In this document: piece by piece, positions 26,647-34,382 of the stretch
Layout: each line of letters starts with the position of its first letter
Position numbering within the stretch: position 1 is the first letter of the stretch
NCBI RefSeq assembly: GCF_017753665.1
Contig: NZ_CP072524.1
Coordinates: forward strand, 186,001 to 250,000
DNA: 64,000 nt
Direction: 5' to 3'
From: Neisseria sicca
Lineage (GTDB): Bacteria > Pseudomonadota > Gammaproteobacteria > Burkholderiales > Neisseriaceae
Notes under the pieces: model-generated
Seen by the model: the letters and a program-made list of their open reading frames with translations, nothing else
What the model was told of the DNA's origin: nothing
Databases searched by the model: none
Program-made: the position numbers and the translations under genes

Positions 26647-27285
26647 ATGTCCAAACTGACCCCCCGCGAAATCCTGAGCGCAGGCGCAGTTGTGCCTGTG
26701 ATGGCGATTGACGACTTGAGCACCGCTGTCGATTTGTCCCACGCCCTTGTCGAAGGCGGCATCCCCACCCTCGAAATTACCCTGCGCACCCCCGTCGGCC
26801 TCGACGCCATCCGCCTGATTGCCAAAGAAGTGCCCAACGCCATCGTCGGCGCAGGTACGGTGACCAACCCCGAACAGCTCAAAGCCGTCGAAGACGCAGG
26901 CGCGGTTTTCGCCATCAGCCCGGGTCTGCACGAATCCCTCGCCAAAGCCAGCCACAACAGCGGCATTCCCCTGATTCCTGGCGTTGCCACTCCGGGTGAA
27001 GTCCAACTGGCTTTGGAACACGGCATCGACACCCTCAAACTCTTCCCTGCCGAAGTCGTCGGCGGCAAAGCCATGCTCAAAGCACTCTACGGCCCTTACG
27101 CCGATGTGCGCTTCTGCCCGACCGGCGGCATCAGCCTCGCCACCGCGCCCGATTACTTGGCACTGCCCAACGTCTTGTGCGTCGGCGGCTCTTGGCTGAC
27201 GCCGAAAGAAGCCGTGAAAAACAAAGACTGGGACACCATTACACGCCTCGCCAAAGAAGCGGCGGCGTTGAAACCTAAAGCCTGA
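26647..27285 (+). CDS. eda: KDPG aldolase (2-dehydro-3-deoxy-phosphogluconate aldolase)
   Basis: A 212-residue class-I aldolase that splits KDPG into pyruvate and glyceraldehyde-3-P. It has the catalytic Glu in LEITLRTP, the Schiff-base Lys in TLKLFPAE, and GAGTVTN and PTGGIS phosphate-binding motifs. GGAGA precedes the ATG. It completes the Entner-Doudoroff pair with edd although a 154-bp tandem array separates them. Confidence 0.96.
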   Translation: MSKLTPREILSAGAVVPVMAIDDLSTAVDLSHALVEGGIPTLEITLRTPVGLDAIRLIAKEVPNAIVGAGTVTNPEQLKAVEDAGAVFAISPGLHESLAKASHNSGIPLIPGVATPGEVQLALEHGIDTLKLFPAEVVGGKAMLKALYGPYADVRFCPTGGISLATAPDYLALPNVLCVGGSWLTPKEAVKNKDWDTITRLAKEAAALKPKA

Positions 27286-27299
27286 TGTTCCCACATCCC

Positions 27300-27341
27300 A
27301 AAGGTCGTCTTAAACCGTTTTCTAGGGTTTCAGACGACCTT
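27300..27341 (+). terminator. DUS-type hairpin after eda
   Basis: A left arm with the variant GGTCGTCTTAAACC pairs with a normal DUS right arm (GGTTTCAGACGACC), with one mismatch. Confidence 0.65.
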
Positions 27342-27377
27342 GTTCTTTCAGGCGGCGTATATTCGGACGAAATCCGC

Positions 27378-27383
27378 TATAAT
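27378..27383 (+). promoter_or_regulatory. -10 box of the queC promoter
   Basis: A perfect TATAAT about 20 bases before the riboswitch. No convincing -35 hexamer at normal spacing. Confidence 0.4.
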
Positions 27384-27403
27384 CCGTACAATTTTTTTCC
27401 ATT

Positions 27404-27443
27404 TTCGCGGTTCGCAAACCTCCCGCGTTACCAAAACTAGGAT
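27404..27443 (+). promoter_or_regulatory. preQ1-I riboswitch upstream of queC
   Basis: A short stem CGCGG/CCGCG encloses a loop with TTCGCAAACC. It is followed by an A-rich segment ending in AAAACTAGGA, whose CTAGG can pseudoknot with the loop. The AGGA is also the queC ribosome site, 5 bases before the ATG. Size (under 40 nt), layout and the queuosine gene behind it match the class-I preQ1 aptamer, which would block translation when preQ1 is abundant. Confidence 0.75.
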
Positions 27444-27448
27444 TCACC

Positions 27449-28108
27449 ATGCAAAACCCACAAGCCTTGGTCATCTTCTCCGGCGGCCAGGATTCCACCA
27501 CCTGCCTGATTCAGGCGATTCAAACCTACGGGCGCGAAAACGTCCAAGCCATCACCTTCCAATACGGACAACGCCACGCCGTCGAGCTGGAACGCGCCCG
27601 CTGGATCGCGCAGGATTTGGGCGTCAAACAAACCGTACTCGACTTGAGCCTGATGCAGCAAATTACACACAACGCCCTGATGGACGACACCGCCGCCATC
27701 GAAACCGCTTCAGACGGACTGCCCAATACCTTCGTGGACGGACGCAATGCCCTTTTTCTGCTCTACGCCGCCATCTACGCCAAAGGACAAGGCATCAGGC
27801 ACATCATCGCGGGCGTGTGCGAAACCGACTTCTCCGGCTATCCCGACTGCCGCGACGTGTTCGTCAAATCCATGAACGTCACCCTCAATCTGGCGATGGA
27901 CTACGCCTTCCAAATCCACACCCCGCTGATGTACCTGACCAAAGCGCAAACTTGGGCGTTGGCGGACAAAATGGGCGCACTGGATTACATCCGCGAGCAG
28001 ACCCACACCTGCTACAACGGCATCGTCGGCGGCTGCCACGAATGCCCGAGCTGCGTGTTGCGCGAGCGCGGGCTGGCGGAATATTTGGAAAGTAAAAGGG
28101 TCGTCTGA
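27449..28108 (+). CDS. queC: 7-cyano-7-deazaguanine (preQ0) synthase
   Basis: A 219-residue ATP-dependent enzyme that converts CDG to preQ0 in queuosine synthesis. The PP-loop SGGQDS (residues 11-16) binds ATP and the C-terminal GGCHECPSC cysteine cluster binds zinc. It is the first gene behind the preQ1-I riboswitch. The C-terminal KRVV-stop is created by an uptake sequence (GGGTCGTCTGA), as in trpF and the EamA gene. A Correia element begins 4 bases later. Confidence 0.95.
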
Positions 28109-28111
28109 AAA

Positions 28112-28218
28112 TATAGTGGATTAACTTTAAACCAGTACGGCGTTGCCTCGCCTTGCCGTACTATCTGTACTGTCTGCGGCTTCGTCGCCTTGTCCTGATT
28201 TAAATTTAATCCACTATA
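28112..28218. repeat. Correia repeat enclosed element, short form (107 bp)
   Basis: TATAGTGGATTAA and its inverse at the ends, with an internal GTCTGCGGCTTCGTCGCCTTG. It lies between queC and the DUF1543 gene and could separate their transcripts. Confidence 0.9.
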
Positions 28219-28245
28219 CAACCATCATCCGATACAAGCCTTATC

Positions 28246-28761
28246 ATGCCCAAACTTTATATGTTCTATCTCGGCGGTAACGCAGGCCGTTCCAATATCG
28301 AAGTACACGACATCCAATTTGCCGTGTGCGACGACTACCGCGAAGCTATCCCCGCGCTCAAAGCCGCATGGTTTGGCGATGCAGACAAAATCCACATCGA
28401 TGGCTGGCAGGTTGTCGAATGGGCGGACGGTTACGATGTTAACGTATCCGACCACGCCGAGCCGCAGGGGTCGTCTGAAAACGTTCCGCACTTGTATTTT
28501 GTCAATGTCGGCGGTTATCGCGCGGGGCAGCTTGCCGAGGCGCACGCTTTCGGATTGTTCGTCGCCGTCACGCCTGCCGAAGCCAAACAAAAAGCCCTGC
28601 GAACCCTGTTGACCGACCATGTTCAACAGCATAAAGACAACTTAAAAGATGTGGACAACCTGCTCAGGCTCGATCGCATCGGCAAGCACACCATCCGCCT
28701 GACCCCGAATCCGCACGGCAAACCTGCCGAAATCGGCTTTCAGGGCTATTTACCGATTTAA
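28246..28761 (+). CDS. DUF1543 domain protein
   Basis: A 171-residue protein with two related halves: LYMFYLGGNAGRSNIEVHD near residue 4 and LYFVNVGGYRAGQLAEAH near residue 83, each followed by an A-x-T-x-x-E-A-K-type segment. This duplicated pattern matches DUF1543. No signal peptide or membrane span. An uptake sequence between the halves is translated as GSSENV. It stands between queC and queD with only 10 bp to queD; the function is unknown. Confidence 0.75.
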   Translation: MPKLYMFYLGGNAGRSNIEVHDIQFAVCDDYREAIPALKAAWFGDADKIHIDGWQVVEWADGYDVNVSDHAEPQGSSENVPHLYFVNVGGYRAGQLAEAHAFGLFVAVTPAEAKQKALRTLLTDHVQQHKDNLKDVDNLLRLDRIGKHTIRLTPNPHGKPAEIGFQGYLPI

Positions 28762-28771
28762 AGTACCCACC

Positions 28772-29194
28772 ATGAAAATTACCAAGATATTTACCTTCGA
28801 CTCTTCACACATGCTCGACGGGCATGACGGCAAATGCCAAAACCTGCACGGACATACCTACAAACTCGAAATCACCGTTTCAGACGACCCCGTCAGGGGC
28901 GGGCCGAAAGACGGCATGGTGATGGATTTCACCGACCTCAAAGCCATTGTGAAACAACACATTACCGACCCTTTTGACCACGCGTTTATCTACAATGGCG
29001 GCAACGAGCGCGAATGCCAAATCGCCACGCTCTTGGAGGGCTGGAACATGAAAACCCTGTGCCTGCCCTGCCGCACCACTGCCGAAAATATGGCGGTCGA
29101 AATGTACGACCGTTTGAAAAACGCGGGGCTGAAAGTGTGCAACGTGAAACTGTGGGAAACACCGACATCGTGTGCGGAGTATGAAGGGGATTAG
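28772..29194 (+). CDS. queD: 6-carboxy-5,6,7,8-tetrahydropterin synthase
   Basis: A 140-residue PTPS-family enzyme converting dihydroneopterin triphosphate to CPH4 in queuosine synthesis. Zinc ligands are His13 in SSHML and the HGHTY pair; the active-site Cys is in GKCQNLHGH, and DFTDLK plus the late KLWETPTSCAEY complete the family pattern. It is 10 bp after the DUF1543 gene, so the two are likely co-transcribed. A DUS terminator follows. Confidence 0.93.
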   Translation: MKITKIFTFDSSHMLDGHDGKCQNLHGHTYKLEITVSDDPVRGGPKDGMVMDFTDLKAIVKQHITDPFDHAFIYNGGNERECQIATLLEGWNMKTLCLPCRTTAENMAVEMYDRLKNAGLKVCNVKLWETPTSCAEYEGD

Positions 29195-29241
29195 GGAGAG
29201 CGGTTCCTACCTGCAAACCCAAATCATCAGCCAAGAAGCAA

Positions 29242-29286
29242 AAAGGTCGTCTGAAAACCCGATTACCCATATTTCAGACGACCTTT
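29242..29286 (+). terminator. DUS hairpin terminator after queD
   Basis: 15-bp AAAGGTCGTCTGAAA arms with a 15-base loop. Confidence 0.7.
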
Positions 29287-29317
29287 CACAACGATACACC
29301 CATTAAAAGGAACACCC

Positions 29318-29689
29318 ATGAAACTTCTTCCCACCCTTCTAGTCCTCCTCGTCGCCGCCGAACATTTCTACATCGCCTGGCTTGAAATGACGCAGATTCC
29401 CAGCGAAAAAGCGGCGGAAATGTTCAATCTGCCTTATGAATTTATGGAACAAAAGCGCGTGCAGACCCTGTTCAGCAACCAAGGGCTGTATAACGGCTTT
29501 CTTGCCATCGGGCTGGTGTGGTCGCGGTTTGCCGCGCCGGACAATGCCGTTTACGGCGCGACGATTCTGTTTCTCGGCTTCGTCTTGATTGCCGCCGCAT
29601 GGGGCGCGTTCTCGTCCGGCAACAAAGGCATACTCATCAAACAAGGTCTGCCCGCAATGCTGGCAGCGGCGGCGGTGTTGGTGGTATGA
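29318..29689 (+). CDS. DUF1304 membrane protein
   Basis: A 123-residue protein with four hydrophobic helices and a short loop EQKRVQTLFSNQGLYNG typical of DUF1304. The early helix carries EHFYIAWLEM. The function is unknown. Its stop overlaps the queE start by ATGA, so it is translationally coupled to a queuosine enzyme; a role in that pathway or in precursor transport is possible but only inferred. Confidence 0.8.
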   Translation: MKLLPTLLVLLVAAEHFYIAWLEMTQIPSEKAAEMFNLPYEFMEQKRVQTLFSNQGLYNGFLAIGLVWSRFAAPDNAVYGATILFLGFVLIAAAWGAFSSGNKGILIKQGLPAMLAAAAVLVV

Positions 29690-30324
29690 AAAAAATCAGC
29701 GTCGCCCCCGAAAATCCGCAATACCGCATCGTCGAAATTTTCGAGAGCCTGCAAGGCGAGGGCTGGAACACGGGTATGCCTGCCGTTTTCGTCCGTTTAG
29801 GCAAATGCAATCTGGCGTGCGGCTGGTGTGATACCGATTATTTGAAATTCGGCATGATGAGCCTGTCCGACATCTTGGGTCGTCTGAAAACCTACACTGC
29901 GCGCAACGTCATCATTACCGGCGGCGAGCCGACCATACAGCCGCATCTCGATACGCTGCTGGACGCGCTCAAAGCCGAAGGCTATTTCCTCTGTATCGAA
30001 ACCAACGGACTCAAGCCCGCGCCGCCGCAAATCGACTACGTCGCCACCAGCCCCAAAGCCTGCTACGCCGCCAAATATGAAACAAACTGCATCGCCGAAG
30101 CTGACGAAGTGCGCATCGTGGCGGACGGCGATGTCGTTGCATTCTGCCAAAACATGGAGCGTAAAATCCGCGCGCGCCATTACTACCTTTCACCCTGCGA
30201 ACAAAACGGCGTGATGAACATCTACGACACCATCCGCCAAATCGGTATTTTAAACAGCCGCCCCGACGCGCCCGTGCATTGGCAGTTGAGCGTGCAGACA
30301 CACAAATGGGCGGGGATAGAGTAG
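29686..30324 (+). CDS. queE: 7-carboxy-7-deazaguanine synthase
   Basis: A 212-residue radical-SAM enzyme that contracts CPH4 to CDG. The cluster motif is CNLACGWC (a CxxxCxxC variant), with ESLQGEGWNTGMP before it and ITGGEPTIQ after it. An internal uptake sequence is translated as GRLKT. The start overlaps the DUF1304 stop by four bases; the larger open frame further upstream is a shadow. Together with queC and queD it covers the path to preQ0; queF is not in the window. Confidence 0.94.
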   Translation: MKKISVAPENPQYRIVEIFESLQGEGWNTGMPAVFVRLGKCNLACGWCDTDYLKFGMMSLSDILGRLKTYTARNVIITGGEPTIQPHLDTLLDALKAEGYFLCIETNGLKPAPPQIDYVATSPKACYAAKYETNCIAEADEVRIVADGDVVAFCQNMERKIRARHYYLSPCEQNGVMNIYDTIRQIGILNSRPDAPVHWQLSVQTHKWAGIE

Positions 30325-30393
30325 GGGAATAGTAAAGAATCAAACGCCAACCTAATACGCAAATATCACTCTTCTAAATCCGTATGTGATTGA

Positions 30394-30428
30394 AAAAGGT
30401 CGTCTGAAACTTTTCAGACGACCTTTTT
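30394..30428 (+). terminator. DUS hairpin terminator after queE
   Basis: Inverted AAAAGGTCGTCTGAAA arms with a very short loop, followed by TTTTTT. Confidence 0.8.
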
Positions 30429-30513
30429 TGCGGCTGTCGGGTTTGTTTGATAAAAAATGAAAGGCAGAAATCAATACAGATGGAAATGACGTATTGGAAA
30501 AGATGTAAATTAT

Positions 30514-30542
30514 TTGATTCTTTTTCGACTGTTCAATATACT
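30514..30542 (+). promoter_or_regulatory. Sigma70-type promoter of the TonB-dependent receptor gene
   Basis: TTGATT, a 17-base spacer and TATACT, about 140 bp before the receptor start. The rest of the 30429-30683 gap is A/T-rich; a weak Fur-box-like stretch near 30575 was not convincing. Confidence 0.4.
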
Positions 30543-30683
30543 CCGACCGCTTTATTTCATCTTATTACGAAAAATTGATAGAAGTTCTCATTTTATGACA
30601 CAAAAAGCCATTTACTGTCGATTTGCGTAAGGAGGCTTTGAGCTCCGCCGCCATTCGGAATGGCTGAATAACTAGGAGACACC

Positions 30684-32855
30684 ATGCCATTATCTAAATT
30701 TCGTCCGGCGCGTTTGCCGGTTGCCGTTGCTGCGGCACTTTTATCCGCCTATTCCTTCGGTGCAGGGGATGGGGTTGAGCAGGTTGATTTGCCTACCGTC
30801 CAAGTAAAGGGCATCGGCAAACAGACGACCACCAACTACACCATTCCCGCCTCCTCCGCTGCTACGGGCATCCGCCTGACCCAACGCGAAACGCCGCAGT
30901 CTTTGTCTGTCGTTACCGAAAAACAAATGGATGACCAAGGTTTGGATACCTTGCAGGACGTGTTGAAACAAACACCGGGCGTGTTCCACAGCAAAATGGG
31001 CAACAATGTCTCCGGCCACAGCGAGTTTATTTCGCGCAGTCAGGCGATTGACAGCATTTCCGTGGACGGCGCGCCCAAATTCCTTTACGACGGTAAAGCC
31101 ATCCGCCGCGGCACCAACAATCTGGACAGCGCATTGTACGAACAAGTCGTCGTCGTGCGCGGCGCAAGCGGTTTGTCTAACGGCGGCATGGGCGAACCGG
31201 GCGGTACGGTTGCTTTGGAACGTAAAAAACCGACTGCCAAACCTGCCGTCAGCGTGGAAGCCGGAGTCGGTTCGTGGAAACACTACCGCTTCGTCCTTGA
31301 TGCCAATCATCCTTTGAATGCCGACAATACCTTGCGCGGCCGCGCTATTTTGGTCAGCGACCACGGCGGCGATTATCTGCCGAACACATCGCGCCACAAT
31401 CACACTTTCTACGGCATTCTGTCTTACGATCTCACGCCGCAAACCCACTGGCGCCTCGGTACGGAAATACACCGTTTCCGCAATACCGGCAGCTCTCCTT
31501 TCAGCTATCTGACCGTAGCGGGAGACCCTGAAAACAATCAACCTTTCAAACCGTTTGCAGCCTCTCCACGCAGCAATTCCTCGGCAAAATGGGCTTACGG
31601 TAAAGAAAACAGTGCGGAAATCTTCACCTCTATCAATCATGAGTTTGAAAACGGTTGGGCTCTGAACGGCAACTACAGCCATACTTATGGAAAAAGTGAT
31701 GCAGTTTCCGGTATAGCCGGTCCTTTTATCATTTATCCGGACTATTCCGCTAAATTTGTTGCCGAGCGCGACCAAGCCAAGTACGCCGACCAAGATTTTT
31801 CTCTGAGTTTGGACGGCGATTACTCGCTTTTGGGACGCAAACATGAATTCAATGCCGGCATCAGCTATCAGTACAATAAGGAAACTCCTTCATATTACGA
31901 AGAAAATGAAGACGGTGTTGTCCCTGATTTGCGCCTTTTTGACGGAAATTTCACAAAACCGTCCATACCTTACCTTCGCGACGGCTTTGCCCATATGAAA
32001 AACCTCTCTGTTTACGGTTCGACCCGTTTCAAACTGACCGACAGGCTGGCATTGATAGGCGGCGGACGGTTTGTCGATTGGCAATACCGCTACAGTTCCG
32101 ATCGCAACCATTTTGCCGACAGCAGGCATAAAAACAAGGTATTTATCCCCTATTTGGGCGCAAGTTATGATTTAAACGACAATCTGACAGCCTACACCTC
32201 CTATACCACCATATTCCGCCCGCAAGTGCGCTATTTGGATCAAAACGGCAAACCGCTCGAACCGCAACGCGGCAAAACATATGAACTCGGCTTAAAAGCC
32301 TCGTGGTTTGAAGGCCGTTTGAACGCTTCTGCGGCCGCATTTATGAACAAACGCGACCATTTGGGCGTGGTTGCAGGCAAATTCGCGAATGGTAAGAAAT
32401 ACTACCGTGCAGCCGACAACACTACAACAAAAGGCGTCGAACTCTCTGTCGGCGGACGCCTGAGCGACAAATGGCTGCTTAATGCTTCCTATGCGTACTC
32501 CAAACTCAAAAATGATTCGGGCAATGTGGTCAACCCTTCTTATCCTGCCCACCTTTTCAAACTCTTCACGGCGTATGACGTTACCGACCGCCTAAACTTG
32601 GGTGCAAACGTCAACTGGCAAAGCGGTACAAACGCCTATGATGAATACCAGCCCTTCACCGCTGCCGGTAAAGAAGCACTGACCCAACGCCCATACGCTA
32701 CGCTGGACTTGACCGCGCATTACAAAATCGGCAAATCCACCCGCATCGGTTTGGACTTTGAAAACGTGTTCAACAAACGCTACCGCCCCATGCCTGATAT
32801 CCACGTTTACGGCACGCCGCGCAGCCTGACTGCTACGCTGAAACACACGTTCTAA
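30684..32855 (+). CDS. TonB-dependent siderophore receptor
   Basis: A 723-residue outer-membrane receptor. A signal peptide (about residues 1-26) is followed by a TonB-box-like LPTVQVKG, a plug domain (about 60-175; ETPQSLSVVTEKQM, DVLKQTPGV, VVVVRGASGLSNGMGEPGG-like segment) and a 22-strand beta barrel ending in LKHTF with the terminal Phe needed for assembly. The plug motifs match the FpvA/FhuE-type siderophore receptors rather than FetA or the haem receptors. The ligand is unknown. AGGAG precedes the ATG. No synthesis genes or inner-membrane transporter adjoin it, so it likely takes up a foreign siderophore. Confidence 0.87.
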   Translation: MPLSKFRPARLPVAVAAALLSAYSFGAGDGVEQVDLPTVQVKGIGKQTTTNYTIPASSAATGIRLTQRETPQSLSVVTEKQMDDQGLDTLQDVLKQTPGVFHSKMGNNVSGHSEFISRSQAIDSISVDGAPKFLYDGKAIRRGTNNLDSALYEQVVVVRGASGLSNGGMGEPGGTVALERKKPTAKPAVSVEAGVGSWKHYRFVLDANHPLNADNTLRGRAILVSDHGGDYLPNTSRHNHTFYGILSYDLTPQTHWRLGTEIHRFRNTGSSPFSYLTVAGDPENNQPFKPFAASPRSNSSAKWAYGKENSAEIFTSINHEFENGWALNGNYSHTYGKSDAVSGIAGPFIIYPDYSAKFVAERDQAKYADQDFSLSLDGDYSLLGRKHEFNAGISYQYNKETPSYYEENEDGVVPDLRLFDGNFTKPSIPYLRDGFAHMKNLSVYGSTRFKLTDRLALIGGGRFVDWQYRYSSDRNHFADSRHKNKVFIPYLGASYDLNDNLTAYTSYTTIFRPQVRYLDQNGKPLEPQRGKTYELGLKASWFEGRLNASAAAFMNKRDHLGVVAGKFANGKKYYRAADNTTTKGVELSVGGRLSDKWLLNASYAYSKLKNDSGNVVNPSYPAHLFKLFTAYDVTDRLNLGANVNWQSGTNAYDEYQPFTAAGKEALTQRPYATLDLTAHYKIGKSTRIGLDFENVFNKRYRPMPDIHVYGTPRSLTATLKHTF

Positions 32856-32866
32856 ATAGGCAAAAG

Positions 32867-32912
32867 AAAAGGTCGTCTGAAAAACCCGATTTGAGATTTT
32901 CAGACGACCTTT
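32867..32912 (+). terminator. DUS hairpin terminator after the receptor gene
   Basis: Inverted AAAAGGTCGTCTGAAAA arms with about 13 loop bases. Confidence 0.75.
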
Positions 32913-32919
32913 ATGTTTC

Positions 32920-33040
32920 TATAGCAAGCATACTTAACTTTAATACGGTATATCATTAAATTCCGTCATTCCCATCCTCGCGTAGGCGGGGGCGGGAATG
33001 ACGATAAGAGATAAGTTGCGTATCGAAAAAAGTTATTCAG
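32920..33040. repeat. dRS3-cored intergenic mosaic repeat
   Basis: CTATAGCAAGCATACTTAAC is followed by a dRS3-like core (ATTCCC...GGGAAT with an enlarged centre, 32968-32999) and GATAAGTTGCGTATCGAAAA. The same series appears inverted near 57145-57245 and in part at 37733-37813, so this is one repeat family of about 120 bp. Confidence 0.65.
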
Positions 33041-33061
33041 CTATATCAATCCGTCAGGCGT

Positions 33062-34126
33062 TTACAGGTTGGGATTGACGATGATTTTAACGGCGGATTC
33101 GTTGTTGTGAATCAGACGCTCGAAGCCTTCTGAAATCAGCTCGTCCAGCTTGATGCGCTGGGTGATGAAAGGTTCAAGGTTGATTTTGCCTTCTTCCACC
33201 AGTTTGATGGTTTCGGCGTGGTCGTTGCAGTAGGCGATGGTGCCGCGCACGTCCAGCTCTTTCATCACGACGCTGTGGACGTTGATGGTGGCGGGGTGGC
33301 TCCAAATGGATACGATAACGACTTTCGCAGTCGGGCGGCAGGCTTCGACCATGGTGTCCAGCACTTTGTTGACGCTGGTGCATTCGAATGCGACGTCCAC
33401 GCCTTCGCCGTTGGTCAGTTTTTTCACTTCTTTGACGACATCGACTTCAGACGGGTCGAGGATGTAGTCGGCAACGCCGGATTCGCGGGCTTTATCTTTG
33501 CGCGCTTTGCTCAATTCGGTGATGATGACTTTGATGCCTTTGGCTTTCAAAACGGCGGCAAGCAGCAAACCGATCGGACCTGCGCCACCGACCAATGCGA
33601 CGTCGCCTGCTTTCGCGCCGCTGCGGACGTAGGCGTGATGGCCGACGGACAGAGGCTCAATCAAAGCGGCTTGGTCTAACGGGATTTTGTCGGAAATCGG
33701 ATGCACCCAGCGGCGTTTGACGGCGATTTTTTCGGCAAGGCCGCCACCGCAGCCGCCCAAGCCGATGAAGTTCATGTCTTTGGAGAGGTGGTAGTTGCTG
33801 CCTTCGCCGGTCGGTACGTCATCGCGGATGATGTAGGGTTCGACCACTACGTGTTGTCCGACTTTGAGGTCGTCCACGCCTTCGCCGACGGCATAAACCA
33901 CGCCGGAGAACTCGTGTCCCATCGTTACGGGTGCGGACTCGCCGGAAATCGGGTGCGGATGGCCGCAGGGCGGAATGAAAATCGGACCTTCCATAAATTC
34001 GTGCAGGTCGGTACCGCAGATGCCGCACCAGGCGACGTTGATGCCGACGGTGCCGGGGGCGACGGTCGGTTCGGGGATGTCTTCGATGCGGATGTCGCCT
34101 TTATCGTAAAAACGTGCTGCTTTCAT
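33062..34126 (-). CDS. bdhA: (R,R)-2,3-butanediol dehydrogenase (zinc MDR family)
   Basis: A 354-residue NAD-linked medium-chain dehydrogenase. Catalytic zinc ligands are in GICGTDLHEF, GHEFSG and EP (LIEPLSVGHHAY); the Rossmann motif is VGGAGPIGLLL. The insert with IFIPPCGHPHPISGE is typical of butanediol dehydrogenases. It would interconvert acetoin and 2,3-butanediol. It stands alone between two terminators, divergent from a repeat-rich region. The symbol is assigned by family, and related sorbitol or threonine dehydrogenases cannot be excluded. Confidence 0.82.
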   Translation of the reverse strand: MKAARFYDKGDIRIEDIPEPTVAPGTVGINVAWCGICGTDLHEFMEGPIFIPPCGHPHPISGESAPVTMGHEFSGVVYAVGEGVDDLKVGQHVVVEPYIIRDDVPTGEGSNYHLSKDMNFIGLGGCGGGLAEKIAVKRRWVHPISDKIPLDQAALIEPLSVGHHAYVRSGAKAGDVALVGGAGPIGLLLAAVLKAKGIKVIITELSKARKDKARESGVADYILDPSEVDVVKEVKKLTNGEGVDVAFECTSVNKVLDTMVEACRPTAKVVIVSIWSHPATINVHSVVMKELDVRGTIAYCNDHAETIKLVEEGKINLEPFITQRIKLDELISEGFERLIHNNESAVKIIVNPNL

Positions 34127-34314
34127 TGTAACACTCCTTGTTTTGAGGTTGGAAAGAAAGGTCGTCTGAAAGGTAGGACGGCTTTTCAGGGAAGGGTAGG
34201 TGTGCGCTTGAATGACGACAGTTTTTATTATCGGCAGGGTTTGTGTCGTTTGATTGCTGTTATTTTAATACTTTTTGCTTTGGCCGGCAGGCCGTATTTT
34301 GAATAAACAAAAAG

Positions 34315-34355
34315 AGGTCGTCTGAAAACCTTGTTTCTAGGTTTTCAGACGACCT
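34315..34355 (-). terminator. DUS hairpin terminator of glnA
   Basis: 16-bp AGGTCGTCTGAAAACC arms, 28 bases after the glnA stop on the minus strand. Confidence 0.75.
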
Positions 34356-34382
34356 TTCGTTTAGCCTGACTGGAAATGCGGA

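Noticed and set aside
30570..30600. Fur box upstream of the TonB-dependent receptor
   Set aside because: The TTGATAGAAGTTCTCATTT stretch matches the Fur pattern too poorly to call; iron control is plausible but not shown.
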